Part shown: positions 32,274 through 39,645 of the stretch, piece by piece
Numbering within the stretch: position 1 is the stretch's first letter
Layout of the letters: every line of letters begins with the position of its first letter
Assembly (NCBI GenBank): GCA_013822345.1
Contig: PNKH01000064.1
Span: forward strand, 1 to 44,867
Direction of reading: 5' to 3'
Source of the DNA: Isosphaera sp.
GTDB taxonomy: Bacteria > Planctomycetota > Planctomycetia > Gemmatales > Gemmataceae
DNA length: 44,867 bases
The notes under the pieces: model-generated
What the model was told of the DNA's origin: nothing
Seen by the model: only the letters and a program-made list of their open reading frames with translations
Databases searched by the model: none
Program-made: the position numbers and the translations under genes

Positions 32274-33158
32274 ATGCCCCGGGCGGTCATCTTCGACGTG
32301 GACGGGACGCTGGTCGACTCGGTGGACCTGCACGCCCGGGCGTGGCAGGACGCGTTCCGCCGGTTCGGGTTCGAGTTCCCGTTCGACCAGGTCCGGCGGC
32401 AGATCGGCAAGGGCGCGGACCAACTCATCCCGTCGCTCCTTTCGCCCGCGGACGACGAGAAGTACCACGACCGCATCGACGCGTTCCGGACCGACCACTT
32501 CATGAGGAACTACCTCCGCCGGGTCCGGCCGTTCCCGGCGGTGCGGGAGCTGTTCGACGAGTGCCGGCGGCGCGGGCTGCGGGTCGCCCTCGCCACGTCC
32601 GGGAAGGAGAAGGAGGTCGAGCACCACGTCCGGACGACCGGCGTCCGCGGACTGTTCGAGGATCGCACCACGTCCGACGACGCGGAGCGGAGCAAGCCGC
32701 ACCCGGACATCTTCGCGGCCGCGCTCGACCGGCTCGGGTCGCCCGACCCGGCGGACGTGGTGGTGGTCGGGGACACGCCGTACGACGCCGAGGCGGCCGG
32801 GAAGCTCGGGCTGCGGACAGTCGGGCTGCTGTGCGGTGGGTTTCCCGAGGGCTGGCTCCGGGCGGCCGGGTGCGTCGCCTTGTACCGCGACCCCGCCGAC
32901 CTGCTCGCCCGGTTCGACCAGTCGCCGCTCGCCGGCCCGCCCGCCCGCACCGGAGGGTTTAGCGTGTCCCGCACCGTCTTCTGGCTCGCCCTCGCCGGCA
33001 CCGCCGGATACCTGGCGTGGCGGCTCCTCCGCGCCCCGGCGCCGGCGGCCACTGCCGACACCGTCCGGTACGACGAGGCGATGATCGACGAGACGCTGGA
33101 CGACTCGTTCCCGGCCAGCGACCCGCCGTCGTGGACGCCGGTGACCGGGAGTCGGTAA
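32274..33158 (+). CDS. HAD phosphatase fused to a membrane tail with a PASDPP motif
   Basis: A 294-residue protein. Residues 1-220 are a HAD hydrolase of the beta-phosphoglucomutase type: FDVDGTLVDS with nucleophile Asp8 and Asp10, LATSGKEKE, RSKPHPD and VVVVGDTPYD. Then comes a short linker, one membrane helix (about 234-250, VFWLALAGTAGYLAWRLL) and a 29-residue tail with the acidic motif DETLDDSFPASDPPSW. The HAD part alone has normal family length, so the tail looks like a separate module joined in frame. A GTG with GGAGGG upstream lies inside the gene at the junction, so the tail may also be made alone. Substrate unknown. Confidence 0.85.
   Translation: MPRAVIFDVDGTLVDSVDLHARAWQDAFRRFGFEFPFDQVRRQIGKGADQLIPSLLSPADDEKYHDRIDAFRTDHFMRNYLRRVRPFPAVRELFDECRRRGLRVALATSGKEKEVEHHVRTTGVRGLFEDRTTSDDAERSKPHPDIFAAALDRLGSPDPADVVVVGDTPYDAEAAGKLGLRTVGLLCGGFPEGWLRAAGCVALYRDPADLLARFDQSPLAGPPARTGGFSVSRTVFWLALAGTAGYLAWRLLRAPAPAATADTVRYDEAMIDETLDDSFPASDPPSWTPVTGSR
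32964..33158 (+). CDS. Possible nested 64-residue membrane protein
   Basis: The in-frame GTG at 32964 is preceded by GGAGGG (32952-32957) at six bases. Starting there gives a complete small single-pass protein: a membrane helix, an Ala/Pro linker and the acidic DETLDDSFPASDPPSW tail. I recall small free-standing proteins ending in this motif in other bacteria. The fused and the free form could both be made. Confidence 0.4.
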   Translation: MSRTVFWLALAGTAGYLAWRLLRAPAPAATADTVRYDEAMIDETLDDSFPASDPPSWTPVTGSR

Positions 33159-33176
33159 CAACCCGCGGCCGGCGGG

Positions 33177-33205
33177 TTGACGGGCCTGTGTAACTCAGAC
33201 ACAAT
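33177..33205 (+). promoter_or_regulatory. Putative promoter of the second PEP-CTERM gene
   Basis: TTGACG (33177-33182) and CACAAT (33200-33205) are 17 bases apart and lie 36 bases before the ATG. TTGACG also heads the argB promoter. Confidence 0.5.
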
Positions 33206-33241
33206 CGGCGGGGTCCCGTTCCCCCTTTTCGGAGCCCACCG

Positions 33242-34222
33242 ATGCGTCTGCCGTCCGTCCTGACCGCCGCCCTCGTCCTCGCCCTGGCCTCCCCAGCCGA
33301 CGCCGCCCTGTTCTACGCCCGGCAACTGACCACCGCGAACGGCGAGATCGTCGCCTTCGACACCGACACGAACACCGTCCTCCGGACGTACGCGGTCGCC
33401 ATCCCGGACATCGACGGGCTGGCCCGGGACCCGCTGAGCGACAACCTGTTCGTCGCCAGCAGCAACGGCGGCGGGCTGTTCCGCCTGAACCTCGTCACCG
33501 GGGCGGTCAGCGCGGTCCCGGTGGCGGGCGTCAGCCCGTTCAACCCGTCGGCCCTGGCGTTCGGCCCGGGCCAGGACCTGTTCATCGCCAACCAGACGGC
33601 CCCGGCCCCGGCGTCGGTGGTCCGGTTCGACGTCCCCACCGGGCTGGTGGAGAACGTGTTCACCGCCGGCGGGGTGCTGCGGACGTCGGCCGGGCTGGCG
33701 GTCGACCCGACCACCGGCAACCTGTTCGTCTCGAGCCTCGGGCTGGGCGTCCCGGCCCCGGTCGTGCAGCTCAACCCGAACACCGGGGCGGTCCTCCAGA
33801 CGTACACCAGCCCGCTGCTCGGGAACGTGTTCGCGGTGGCGGTGGGCGACGGCGGGGTGGAGTTCTTCACCACCAACTTCAGCGGGGGCACCGTCCTCGC
33901 GGTGAACGTGGCCAACGGCTCGACCCGTGTGTTCGCGTCCGGGCTGACTTCCCCGACGGGGTTGGCGTTCGGGCCGGACGGCAACCTGTACGTGACGAGC
34001 GGGAACGCGATCGCGGTCCTGAACGGGACGAGCGGCGCCCGGGTCGGCACCATCCCGGTCGGGACCGGCGGGCCGGAGTACCTGGCGTTCGGGGACCTCC
34101 CGCCCGGGGCGGTGGCGGCGGTGCCGGAGCCGGCGTCGCTGATGGCGGCCGGCATCGGCGGCCTCACCCTGCTGGTCGCCCGGCGGGTTCGGGGGCGAGC
34201 CACCGCAGCAGCGGGGCGGTAG
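33242..34222 (+). CDS. PEP-CTERM protein with a beta-propeller-like body
   Basis: A 326-residue exported protein with a signal peptide (about 1-21). The body repeats a pattern of about 40-50 residues: IDGLARDPLSDNLFVASSNG, PSALAFGPGQDLFIANQT, SAGLAVDPTTGNLFVSSLG, PTGLAFGPDGNLYVTSGN. This is the NHL/SMP-30-like beta-propeller pattern. The C-terminus carries a PEP-CTERM signal: VPEPASL, a hydrophobic helix (MAAGIGGLTLLVA) and a basic end (RRVRGR). Its last 59 bases overlap the end of the convergent antiporter gene. No exosortase gene is in the window. Confidence 0.88.
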   Translation: MRLPSVLTAALVLALASPADAALFYARQLTTANGEIVAFDTDTNTVLRTYAVAIPDIDGLARDPLSDNLFVASSNGGGLFRLNLVTGAVSAVPVAGVSPFNPSALAFGPGQDLFIANQTAPAPASVVRFDVPTGLVENVFTAGGVLRTSAGLAVDPTTGNLFVSSLGLGVPAPVVQLNPNTGAVLQTYTSPLLGNVFAVAVGDGGVEFFTTNFSGGTVLAVNVANGSTRVFASGLTSPTGLAFGPDGNLYVTSGNAIAVLNGTSGARVGTIPVGTGGPEYLAFGDLPPGAVAAVPEPASLMAAGIGGLTLLVARRVRGRATAAAGR

Positions 34223-35591
34223 CGACCGTCGTCGCCAGCGCCATCAGCACCATCATCGCGAACAGCGTCGGGCTGATGACCCCGAGGTCCAGCCCGACGT
34301 TCAGGACGATCAGCCCCATCAGCCCGCGGGTGTTCATCAGCGCCCCGAGCGCCGCCGCCTCCCGCCACCCGGACCCGGTCAGCCGGGCCGCGGCCACCGT
34401 CCCCCCCACCTTCCCGACCGTCGCCACCAGGATCACCGCCCCGCACCACAGCCAGTCGGCCGGGGAGGTCAGCAGCCCGATCTCGGTCCGCAGCCCGGTG
34501 TACGCGAAGAACGCCGGCAAGAGCAGGACGGTGACCGGGTCCCGCAGCCGGGCGGCGAAGTCCCGCGCGACGCGGGTGTCGTGCGGGACGACCGCCCCGA
34601 GGAGGAACGCCCCGAACACCGCGTGCACCCCGATCGCCTCGGTCGCGAGCGCCGACAGCAGCACCAGCAGGAACGCGGCCGGGACGGCGGCCGGCGGGAG
34701 CGGGCCGGCGTCCAGCCGGCGGGCGGCCCGGGCCAGCGCCGGGCGGGCGAGGAGGAACATGAACGCGACGAACGCCGCCGCCCCGGCCACCACCGCCGCC
34801 GCCTGGCCGACCTCCGCCCGGGCCACCCCGACCACGAACGCCAGCAGGCACCACGCGGTCACGTCGTCGGCCGCGGCGCACCCGAGCGCGACCACCCCGA
34901 GCGGGGTCTTGTCCAGCCCGCGGTCGGCGAGGATCCGGGCGAGCACCGGGAACGCGGTGACCGCCATCGCCGCCCCGAGGAACAGGGCGAAGCTGGTGAA
35001 CGGCACCCCGGCGTGCGAGTACCCCGGGTACAGCCCGAGGGCCAGGCCGGCCCCGAGGACGAACGGGACGACGATGCTGGCGTGGGAGACGGCGACCGTC
35101 GCCCCGGCCCGTTCCCCGAGCTGGGCCGCGTTCAACTCCAGGCCGACCAGGAACATGTACAGGATGACGCCGAGCTGCGCCACCGCCTGCAGGGCGGCCG
35201 GCACCCGCCCGCCGGGGTCGGCCGACGCGGGCGGGATCAGGACGTGCATCGCCGGCGGGTAGACCGCCCCGAGCACCGACGGCCCGAGCAGGAGCCCGGC
35301 GACGACCTCGCCGATCACCGGCGGCTGGCCGACGTACCGGAACGCCCGGCCGAGGGCGAACCCCAGGGCGATGACCGCGGCCAGGGTGGCGGTGACGTGG
35401 AGGACCACGTCGACCTTGCCCGGTACGGCCCTCCCGACCGGGGCGGCGCCGTCCGGGGCCGGCGGGGCGGTCAGGCCCTCGCCGGCTGTCCGGATCAGGA
35501 AGAACAGCCCGACCCCGGCGGCGAGCAGGGCCAGGTACGCGACCGGCCCGGCCCACCCGGACCCGGCCGGTGCGACACCGTTGGAACTCAT
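34164..35591 (-). CDS. CPA2-family cation/proton antiporter
   Basis: A 475-residue membrane protein with about 12-13 spans, an Na+/H+ or K+/H+ exchanger of the KefB/CPA2 type. The ion-site motif AAADDVTAWCLLAF holds the paired aspartates. GQPPVIGEVVAGLLLGPSVLG near the N-terminus, FPVLARILADRGL, GVHAVFGAFLLGAVVP and NTRGLMGLIVLNVGLDLGVIS are further family hallmarks. There is no soluble TrkA domain. I use ATG 35591. The longer frame reads through palindrome P14. The ion cannot be read from the sequence. Confidence 0.9.
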   Translation of the reverse strand: MSSNGVAPAGSGWAGPVAYLALLAAGVGLFFLIRTAGEGLTAPPAPDGAAPVGRAVPGKVDVVLHVTATLAAVIALGFALGRAFRYVGQPPVIGEVVAGLLLGPSVLGAVYPPAMHVLIPPASADPGGRVPAALQAVAQLGVILYMFLVGLELNAAQLGERAGATVAVSHASIVVPFVLGAGLALGLYPGYSHAGVPFTSFALFLGAAMAVTAFPVLARILADRGLDKTPLGVVALGCAAADDVTAWCLLAFVVGVARAEVGQAAAVVAGAAAFVAFMFLLARPALARAARRLDAGPLPPAAVPAAFLLVLLSALATEAIGVHAVFGAFLLGAVVPHDTRVARDFAARLRDPVTVLLLPAFFAYTGLRTEIGLLTSPADWLWCGAVILVATVGKVGGTVAAARLTGSGWREAAALGALMNTRGLMGLIVLNVGLDLGVISPTLFAMMVLMALATTVATAPLLRWLAPEPAGRPAG

Positions 35592-35636
35592 CCGCCCCAC
35601 CCTCCCGGGTTCCGTTCTAGGGCGGGTTACGGGTTT

Positions 35637-35709
35637 GTGTCGCGCCGCCGCTTGCGGCGTTGCGGGCGGCACCGCACCGCCCGCAACGCCGCAAGCGGCG
35701 GCGCGACAC
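35637..35709. repeat. Palindromic element P14 (family A)
   Basis: Perfect 33-base arms (35637-35669 and 35677-35709), the longest perfect arms in the window, around a seven-base loop, with the GCCGCTTGCGGC module. It lies downstream of the 35726-36037 gene and upstream of the antiporter, both on the minus strand. Confidence 0.9.
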
Positions 35710-35725
35710 GGTCATGAAACGCACC

Positions 35726-36037
35726 CTACTCCGGCGCCCCCGGGCGGACCCACCCCGGCCGCCACCCGGCCGCGGCGGTCCGCCGCGACTGCAGCCACCG
35801 GGCGAGCAGCCCGCGCGGCTCGGATGGCTTCCCCACCGGGCGGTAGTCCGGCAGGTACAGGTGGCCGTGGTCGTACTCCCCGACCGGGCCCGCGGCGGCC
35901 GGGCGGGCGGTCGGCCGGGCGTCCACCGGCGGCGGGGTGAGCAGCGGCGGGAGTTCGGCCCGCGGGACCTGGCCGACCGCCGACCCGGCGGCCGCGAGCA
36001 GCCCGACCCCGCACCCGGCGACCACGCGCAACAGCAT
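35726..36037 (-). CDS. Small secreted Pro-rich protein
   Basis: A 103-residue protein with a signal peptide (about 1-23, cleaved near AVGQ) and a Pro/Ala-rich mature chain with the motif EYDHGHLYLPDYRPVGKPSEPRGLLARWL. It has no catalytic motif and I do not recognise it. The ATG at 36037 follows GGGAGG at six bases. It lies 17 bases downstream of the lipoprotein hydrolase gene, so the two probably share a transcript. Confidence 0.65.
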   Translation of the reverse strand: MLLRVVAGCGVGLLAAAGSAVGQVPRAELPPLLTPPPVDARPTARPAAAGPVGEYDHGHLYLPDYRPVGKPSEPRGLLARWLQSRRTAAAGWRPGWVRPGAPE

Positions 36038-36054
36038 CGAAACCTCCCGGCCCG

Positions 36055-36810
36055 TCACGACCCGCCGCTCATCAGCGGGAACAGGTACGCCCGGACGAAC
36101 TCCGGGGCGTGCACCCCGTGGTGCCCGCCGGCGTGCCCGGTCCGGCCCACGTCCTCGGTCCAGTGGTGCTGCCGCAGCTTCGCCGCCTCGGCCGCCGCCA
36201 GGCCGCCCGCCCGGAAACCCCACCGCCCAGCCGCCGGCCCGACCCGCCCGGCGTCCGTCGTCCCCACCACCCGGACCACCAACCCGCACGCCAGCCAGTC
36301 CTTCCCGCTGCAGAACACGTCCACCCCCTCGCGCGCCGCCCGCAGCGTCGGGCGGAGGTCGTACCCGGCCGACACGCTCGGGGCCAGCAGCACCACCCGG
36401 TCGACCGCGTCCGGCGGGAGCGCGTCCCCGGCGGCCAGCACGACGGCGCACCCGGCGCTGTGCCCGACCAGCACCACCCGCCGGCCCGGCTCCCGCGCCG
36501 CCCGCTCCCGGACCGCTTCGGCGAGCCGCGCCCCTTGCTCCCGGGCGTGGGCCAGGTCGGTCTGGTCCGCGATCAGCCGGTACTGCCCGTGCGACCACGG
36601 GAAGACGGCCAACTCGACCGGTACGTCCGCCTTCGCCAGGGCGGTCGAACACCCCTTCAGGTCGCCGGCACCGTCCAGCACCCAGACGAGCGGCCGGGTC
36701 GGGTCGGGTGGGGCGTCCGCCGGCGCACGGACGGCGTCCGTCCGGGGCGGCGGAAGGGCACACCCCGCCGCCCCGGCCGCGATCACGACTACCCACCCGA
36801 ATCGGTTCAT
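36055..36810 (-). CDS. Alpha/beta-hydrolase lipoprotein
   Basis: A 251-residue protein with a lipoprotein signal (MNRFGWVVVIAAGAAGC, lipobox AAGC with Cys17). The body has the alpha/beta-hydrolase nucleophile elbow VLVGHSAGCAVVL, a later acidic region, and a His-rich stretch HHWTEDVGRTGHAGGHHGVHAPEFV that should hold the catalytic His. The residue wording suggests an esterase/lipase-type enzyme facing the periplasm. The substrate is unknown. It is the first gene of a two-gene unit on the minus strand and is divergent from the DUF1571 gene. Confidence 0.75.
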   Translation of the reverse strand: MNRFGWVVVIAAGAAGCALPPPRTDAVRAPADAPPDPTRPLVWVLDGAGDLKGCSTALAKADVPVELAVFPWSHGQYRLIADQTDLAHAREQGARLAEAVRERAAREPGRRVVLVGHSAGCAVVLAAGDALPPDAVDRVVLLAPSVSAGYDLRPTLRAAREGVDVFCSGKDWLACGLVVRVVGTTDAGRVGPAAGRWGFRAGGLAAAEAAKLRQHHWTEDVGRTGHAGGHHGVHAPEFVRAYLFPLMSGGS

Positions 36811-36968
36811 GTCCGCCCGCCCGCCGGTTCCGGTGGCACGTTCCGGGGGCGGTGGATACTATCGGCCGGCCCGGGGGGCAACTGCACCTCCGGGCGGGGC
36901 GGGCGCGGAACCGAAAAACCCGGAGCGAGGGGAACATGGACGGCCAGTTGCTGCGGTGGGTCCGGGCG

Positions 36969-36997
36969 TTGGTCGCGTCCGGCGGGCGGGGTACACT
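36969..36997 (+). promoter_or_regulatory. Putative promoter of the DUF1571 gene
   Basis: TTGGTC (36969-36974) and TACACT (36992-36997) are 17 bases apart, about 35 bases before ATG 37032. It argues against the alternative ATG at 36936, which lies upstream of it. Confidence 0.4.
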
Positions 36998-37031
36998 GTC
37001 CGGACCGTCCGTCTCGCCGCGGGGGTTCCGG

Positions 37032-37985
37032 ATGCGCCGCCTGGTCCTCGGCCTGCTGTTCGTCGCCGCCCTGCTGAGCCTCGGGGCCGGGGTGTACCAC
37101 CGGTTCCTCCGGACGCCCCCGCCGCCGCCCGAGGGGCCGAAGTTCGTCGACGACCAGAAGGCCCCGCTCCCCGAGGCCGAGGAGTTCGAGCACCTGGCCA
37201 AGACCGACCCGGTCGCGATGTACGAGAAGTGCCTCGCCCGGTACCAGCGGGAGGTGACCGGCGGGCTGGCGGTCACCCTGGTGAAGAAGGAGCGGGTCGA
37301 GGGGAAGCCGGTCCCGCCGGAGGAGCCGCCGGAGGAGGTGATCGCCCTGTCCGTCCGCGGGGACGTGCCGGACCCGGCCACCGGCAAGCGGTGCGTCGAG
37401 GTTCTGATGAAGTGGCAGTCCGGGGCCCGGCGGTCGATGGGGTCGGAGATGACCGGGTCGTTCTACAGCGAGAAGCCCGGGGCGGAGGGGACGGACAACC
37501 GGGTGGTCACCTGGCGGCCGAAGGCGCTCCTGGGGAAGGCGGTGGCCGTCGACCCGACCGACCGGATGGCCCGGGAGAAGTCCCGGTTCTGCATCCGGGA
37601 CGCCGGCATCTACCGGTCGATGCTCCGCACCTACACCGCCTGGAAGCAGCGGAAGGAGGCCGGGACGCTCAAGACCGAGTACCTCGGCAGGCGGGAGGTG
37701 CCGGAGCTGGGCGGGCGGGTGTGCCACGTCATCGAGCGGACGTGCCCAGCCCCGGAGGCGGACTCGTTCCAGATCGGCGACCCGCCGGTCACCGACCCGA
37801 AGGTGATCGAGCGGGAGGGGTTCACCCGGGTGCGGGTGATGATCGACGCCGAGCGGTGGCTCCAGGTCGGCACCCAGGTGTACCGGCCGGACGGCCACCT
37901 GCTCGCGTCGTACTACTTCCGCGACCCGGTCACCAACCCGGCGTTCGCCCCGGACACGTTTACCGAGGCCGGGCTGAAGAAGTAG
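37032..37985 (+). CDS. DUF1571 family protein
   Basis: A 317-residue protein with one N-terminal membrane helix or uncleaved signal (about 3-22, LVLGLLFVAALLSLGAGVY). The outer part has the DUF1571 pattern: DPVAMYEKCLARYQREVTGGLAVTLVKKERVEGK, VLMKWQSGARRSMGSE, RTYTAWKQRKEAG, and the end VGTQVYRPDGHLLASYYFRDPVTNPAF. DUF1571 proteins are frequent in planctomycetes and have no known function. The fold may be related to LolA/LolB-type lipid-binding proteins, which is only a guess. The alternative ATG at 36936 has a nearby GAGGGG but lies before the promoter-like sequence, so I prefer 37032. Confidence 0.85.
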   Translation: MRRLVLGLLFVAALLSLGAGVYHRFLRTPPPPPEGPKFVDDQKAPLPEAEEFEHLAKTDPVAMYEKCLARYQREVTGGLAVTLVKKERVEGKPVPPEEPPEEVIALSVRGDVPDPATGKRCVEVLMKWQSGARRSMGSEMTGSFYSEKPGAEGTDNRVVTWRPKALLGKAVAVDPTDRMAREKSRFCIRDAGIYRSMLRTYTAWKQRKEAGTLKTEYLGRREVPELGGRVCHVIERTCPAPEADSFQIGDPPVTDPKVIEREGFTRVRVMIDAERWLQVGTQVYRPDGHLLASYYFRDPVTNPAFAPDTFTEAGLKK

Positions 37986-37990
37986 TGGCG

Positions 37991-38103
37991 CTGGAGCGCG
38001 GCCGTCCCGGCCGCTCCACCTGTGCTGCGCGTGGGGCGATTCGGACGACACGACCGCGCAACCGCGCGGGGTCGGTGGAGCGGCCGGGACGGCCGCGCTC
38101 CAG
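37991..38103. repeat. Palindromic element P15 (family C)
   Basis: Perfect 30-base arms (37991-38020 and 38074-38103) around a 53-base loop. Each arm folds alone as GCGGCCG-TCC-CGGCCGC. It begins six bases after the DUF1571 stop, between two plus-strand genes, and shares about 22 bases per arm with P18. Confidence 0.9.
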
Positions 38104-38200
38104 GCAGAGGCTTCGGCACGCCGGTTGCATTACCATTCGCGGACCCGGGCCGCGGCGACGGGCGCCGCCGGCCCCCACCACCGCGAAGGAGGCCCGCATC

Positions 38201-38422
38201 ATGGCCGACACCATCAGGGGCAAGCTGACCGAGGCCGGGAACGCGGTTTCGGAGGCGGCGCAGAAGGCCGCCAACCGCGTCTCGGAGAAGGCGGGCGAGG
38301 CGAAGGACTGGGCGAAGCAGAAGATGAACCAGGCGGGGAACCGGGCGGACGAGGCGGCGACCGAGGCCCGGCACGAGGCCGAGGAGGCCCGCGAGGACAT
38401 CAAGACCAAGGCCGACGGCTGA
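38201..38422 (+). CDS. Small LEA-like helical protein
   Basis: A 73-residue, highly charged protein made of Ala/Lys/Glu-rich amphipathic 11-mer-like repeats (GNAVSEAAQKAANRVSEKAGEAKDWAKQKM; ADEAATEARHEAEEAREDIKTKADG). The pattern is that of group 3 LEA or apolipoprotein-like helices, often stress-related. There are no Cys, no signal peptide and no membrane helix. A strong AAGGAGG lies eight bases before the ATG, which suggests good expression. It is convergent with the PAS-REC gene, with P16 between them. Confidence 0.75.
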   Translation: MADTIRGKLTEAGNAVSEAAQKAANRVSEKAGEAKDWAKQKMNQAGNRADEAATEARHEAEEAREDIKTKADG

Positions 38423-38442
38423 CCGGTCGAGCCGTACCCGGC

Positions 38443-38502
38443 GAGCCGGGGGGGGGAGTGACCGGAGGGTTCGCGCCCTCCGGTCGCTTCCCCCCCCGGC
38501 TC
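38443..38502. repeat. Palindromic element P16 (family B)
   Basis: Arms of 27 bases (38443-38469 and 38476-38502) match at 25 positions around a six-base loop. It contains GAGCCGGG, a G-tract of nine and GACCGGAGGG. It lies between convergent genes. Confidence 0.88.
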
Positions 38503-38509
38503 ACCCCAT

Positions 38510-39598
38510 TCACACCGTCACCCCGGCCACCCGCCGGACGGCCGCGACCAGGTCTTCCGGCCGGAACGGCTTCGCCAGGAACACCGTCCGCTCGTCGCCC
38601 TTGCCCGGGCCGCCCCGCGGGTCGGCGAGGCCGCTGACCAGCACCGCCGGCAGCCCGGGGGCCAGCTCCCGCAGCTGCCCGAGCAGGTGGTCGCCGCGGA
38701 GGCCGGGCATCTTCACGTCCAGCACCGCCACCCGCACCTCGGCCCCGTAGTGGCGGAACAGGTCGAGGGCGGCCGGCCCGGTCGCCGCCAGCAGCGGCTC
38801 GTACCCGAGGTCTTCGAGCGTCGAGGCCATCAGCTCGCGGATGAACATCTCGTCGTCGGCCACCAGCGCCCGGGCCGGCCGTTCGGTCGGGGGCGGCGTC
38901 CGGGCCGGCTCCACCGGCCGGGCCGTCGGGCCGGGGTCGGGGCCGCGGCCGGACAGCCCGGCCAGCTTGTGGCACAGCTCGGCCCCGCGCATCCCGGCCT
39001 GCTCGACCTGGTCGAGGTGGGCCACCGCCGCCGGCGGCAGCCCCTTCCGGGCCAGCCCCACCCCGCCCAGGACCACGGTGAAGACGTTGTTCAGGTCGTG
39101 GGCCACGCTCCCGGCCAGGGCCGCGAGGTCGTCCCCCCGCCGGCCGCCGGCCGGCGGCCGGCCGGTCACGTCCAGGGCGAACGACAGGACCGACGCGACC
39201 TTCCCGGCCGGGTCGGTCAGGACCGAGCTCCGCCACTCCACCACCCGCACCTCGCCGGCCTTGGTCAGGTTCCGGTTGGTGACGACGACCGTCCGCTCGG
39301 CCCCGGACCTGACCCGCTCGGCGACCGGGGCGACGACCGCCTCCCACTCCCCGGGCGGGAAGAACCCGGGCCAGTCCGGCCACAGCCGCCGCCCGGTGAC
39401 CTCGGCCGCGGTCCACCCGAACAGGTGCTCGGCCGCCTCGTTCCAGCGGGTGACGCGCAGCTCGCTGTCCCAGACGACGACCGCGACCGGGGCGTTGTCC
39501 AGGTGGTAGGCGAGGTGCTGGCAGGTCCGCCAGAACTCCTGCGCGGCCGGGGCCGCCGGGGCGTCGGGTTCGGCGGCCGGGCGTTCGGGCGGTGACAT
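38510..39598 (-). CDS. PAS-DHp-receiver protein without an ATPase domain
   Basis: A 362-residue signalling protein. A PAS domain (about 31-147, LDNAPVAVVVWDSELRVTRWNEAAEHLFGW) is followed by a histidine-kinase dimerisation helix with LAGSVAHDLNNVFTVVLGG (His167), a second helix ending near 216, a Pro-rich linker, then a receiver domain (about 244-362): acidic Asp248/Asp249, phosphoacceptor Asp294 in LDVKMPG, Ser322 and Lys343. The HATPase catalytic domain that should lie between the two, about 120 residues with N, G1 and G2 boxes, is missing and only about 27 linker residues remain. It cannot phosphorylate itself alone. The ATG at 39598 comes shortly after a TATATT -10 box. Confidence 0.82.
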   Translation of the reverse strand: MSPPERPAAEPDAPAAPAAQEFWRTCQHLAYHLDNAPVAVVVWDSELRVTRWNEAAEHLFGWTAAEVTGRRLWPDWPGFFPPGEWEAVVAPVAERVRSGAERTVVVTNRNLTKAGEVRVVEWRSSVLTDPAGKVASVLSFALDVTGRPPAGGRRGDDLAALAGSVAHDLNNVFTVVLGGVGLARKGLPPAAVAHLDQVEQAGMRGAELCHKLAGLSGRGPDPGPTARPVEPARTPPPTERPARALVADDEMFIRELMASTLEDLGYEPLLAATGPAALDLFRHYGAEVRVAVLDVKMPGLRGDHLLGQLRELAPGLPAVLVSGLADPRGGPGKGDERTVFLAKPFRPEDLVAAVRRVAGVTV

Positions 39599-39624
39599 GT
39601 GCGCTCCCGCGGCGTGGTCACGAC

Positions 39625-39630
39625 AATATA
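39625..39630 (-). promoter_or_regulatory. -10-like box of the PAS-receiver gene
   Basis: TATATT on the minus strand lies 26 bases before ATG 39598, a striking AT-rich hexamer in this GC-rich DNA. No good -35 partner is seen. Confidence 0.4.
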
Positions 39631-39645
39631 GGAGACGCGGGCGGG

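Noticed and set aside
36936-37031. Upstream ATG for the DUF1571 gene with a nearby GAGGGG
   Set aside because: It lies before the promoter-like TTGGTC/TACACT pair, places 32 odd residues ahead of the membrane helix, and has too short a spacer.
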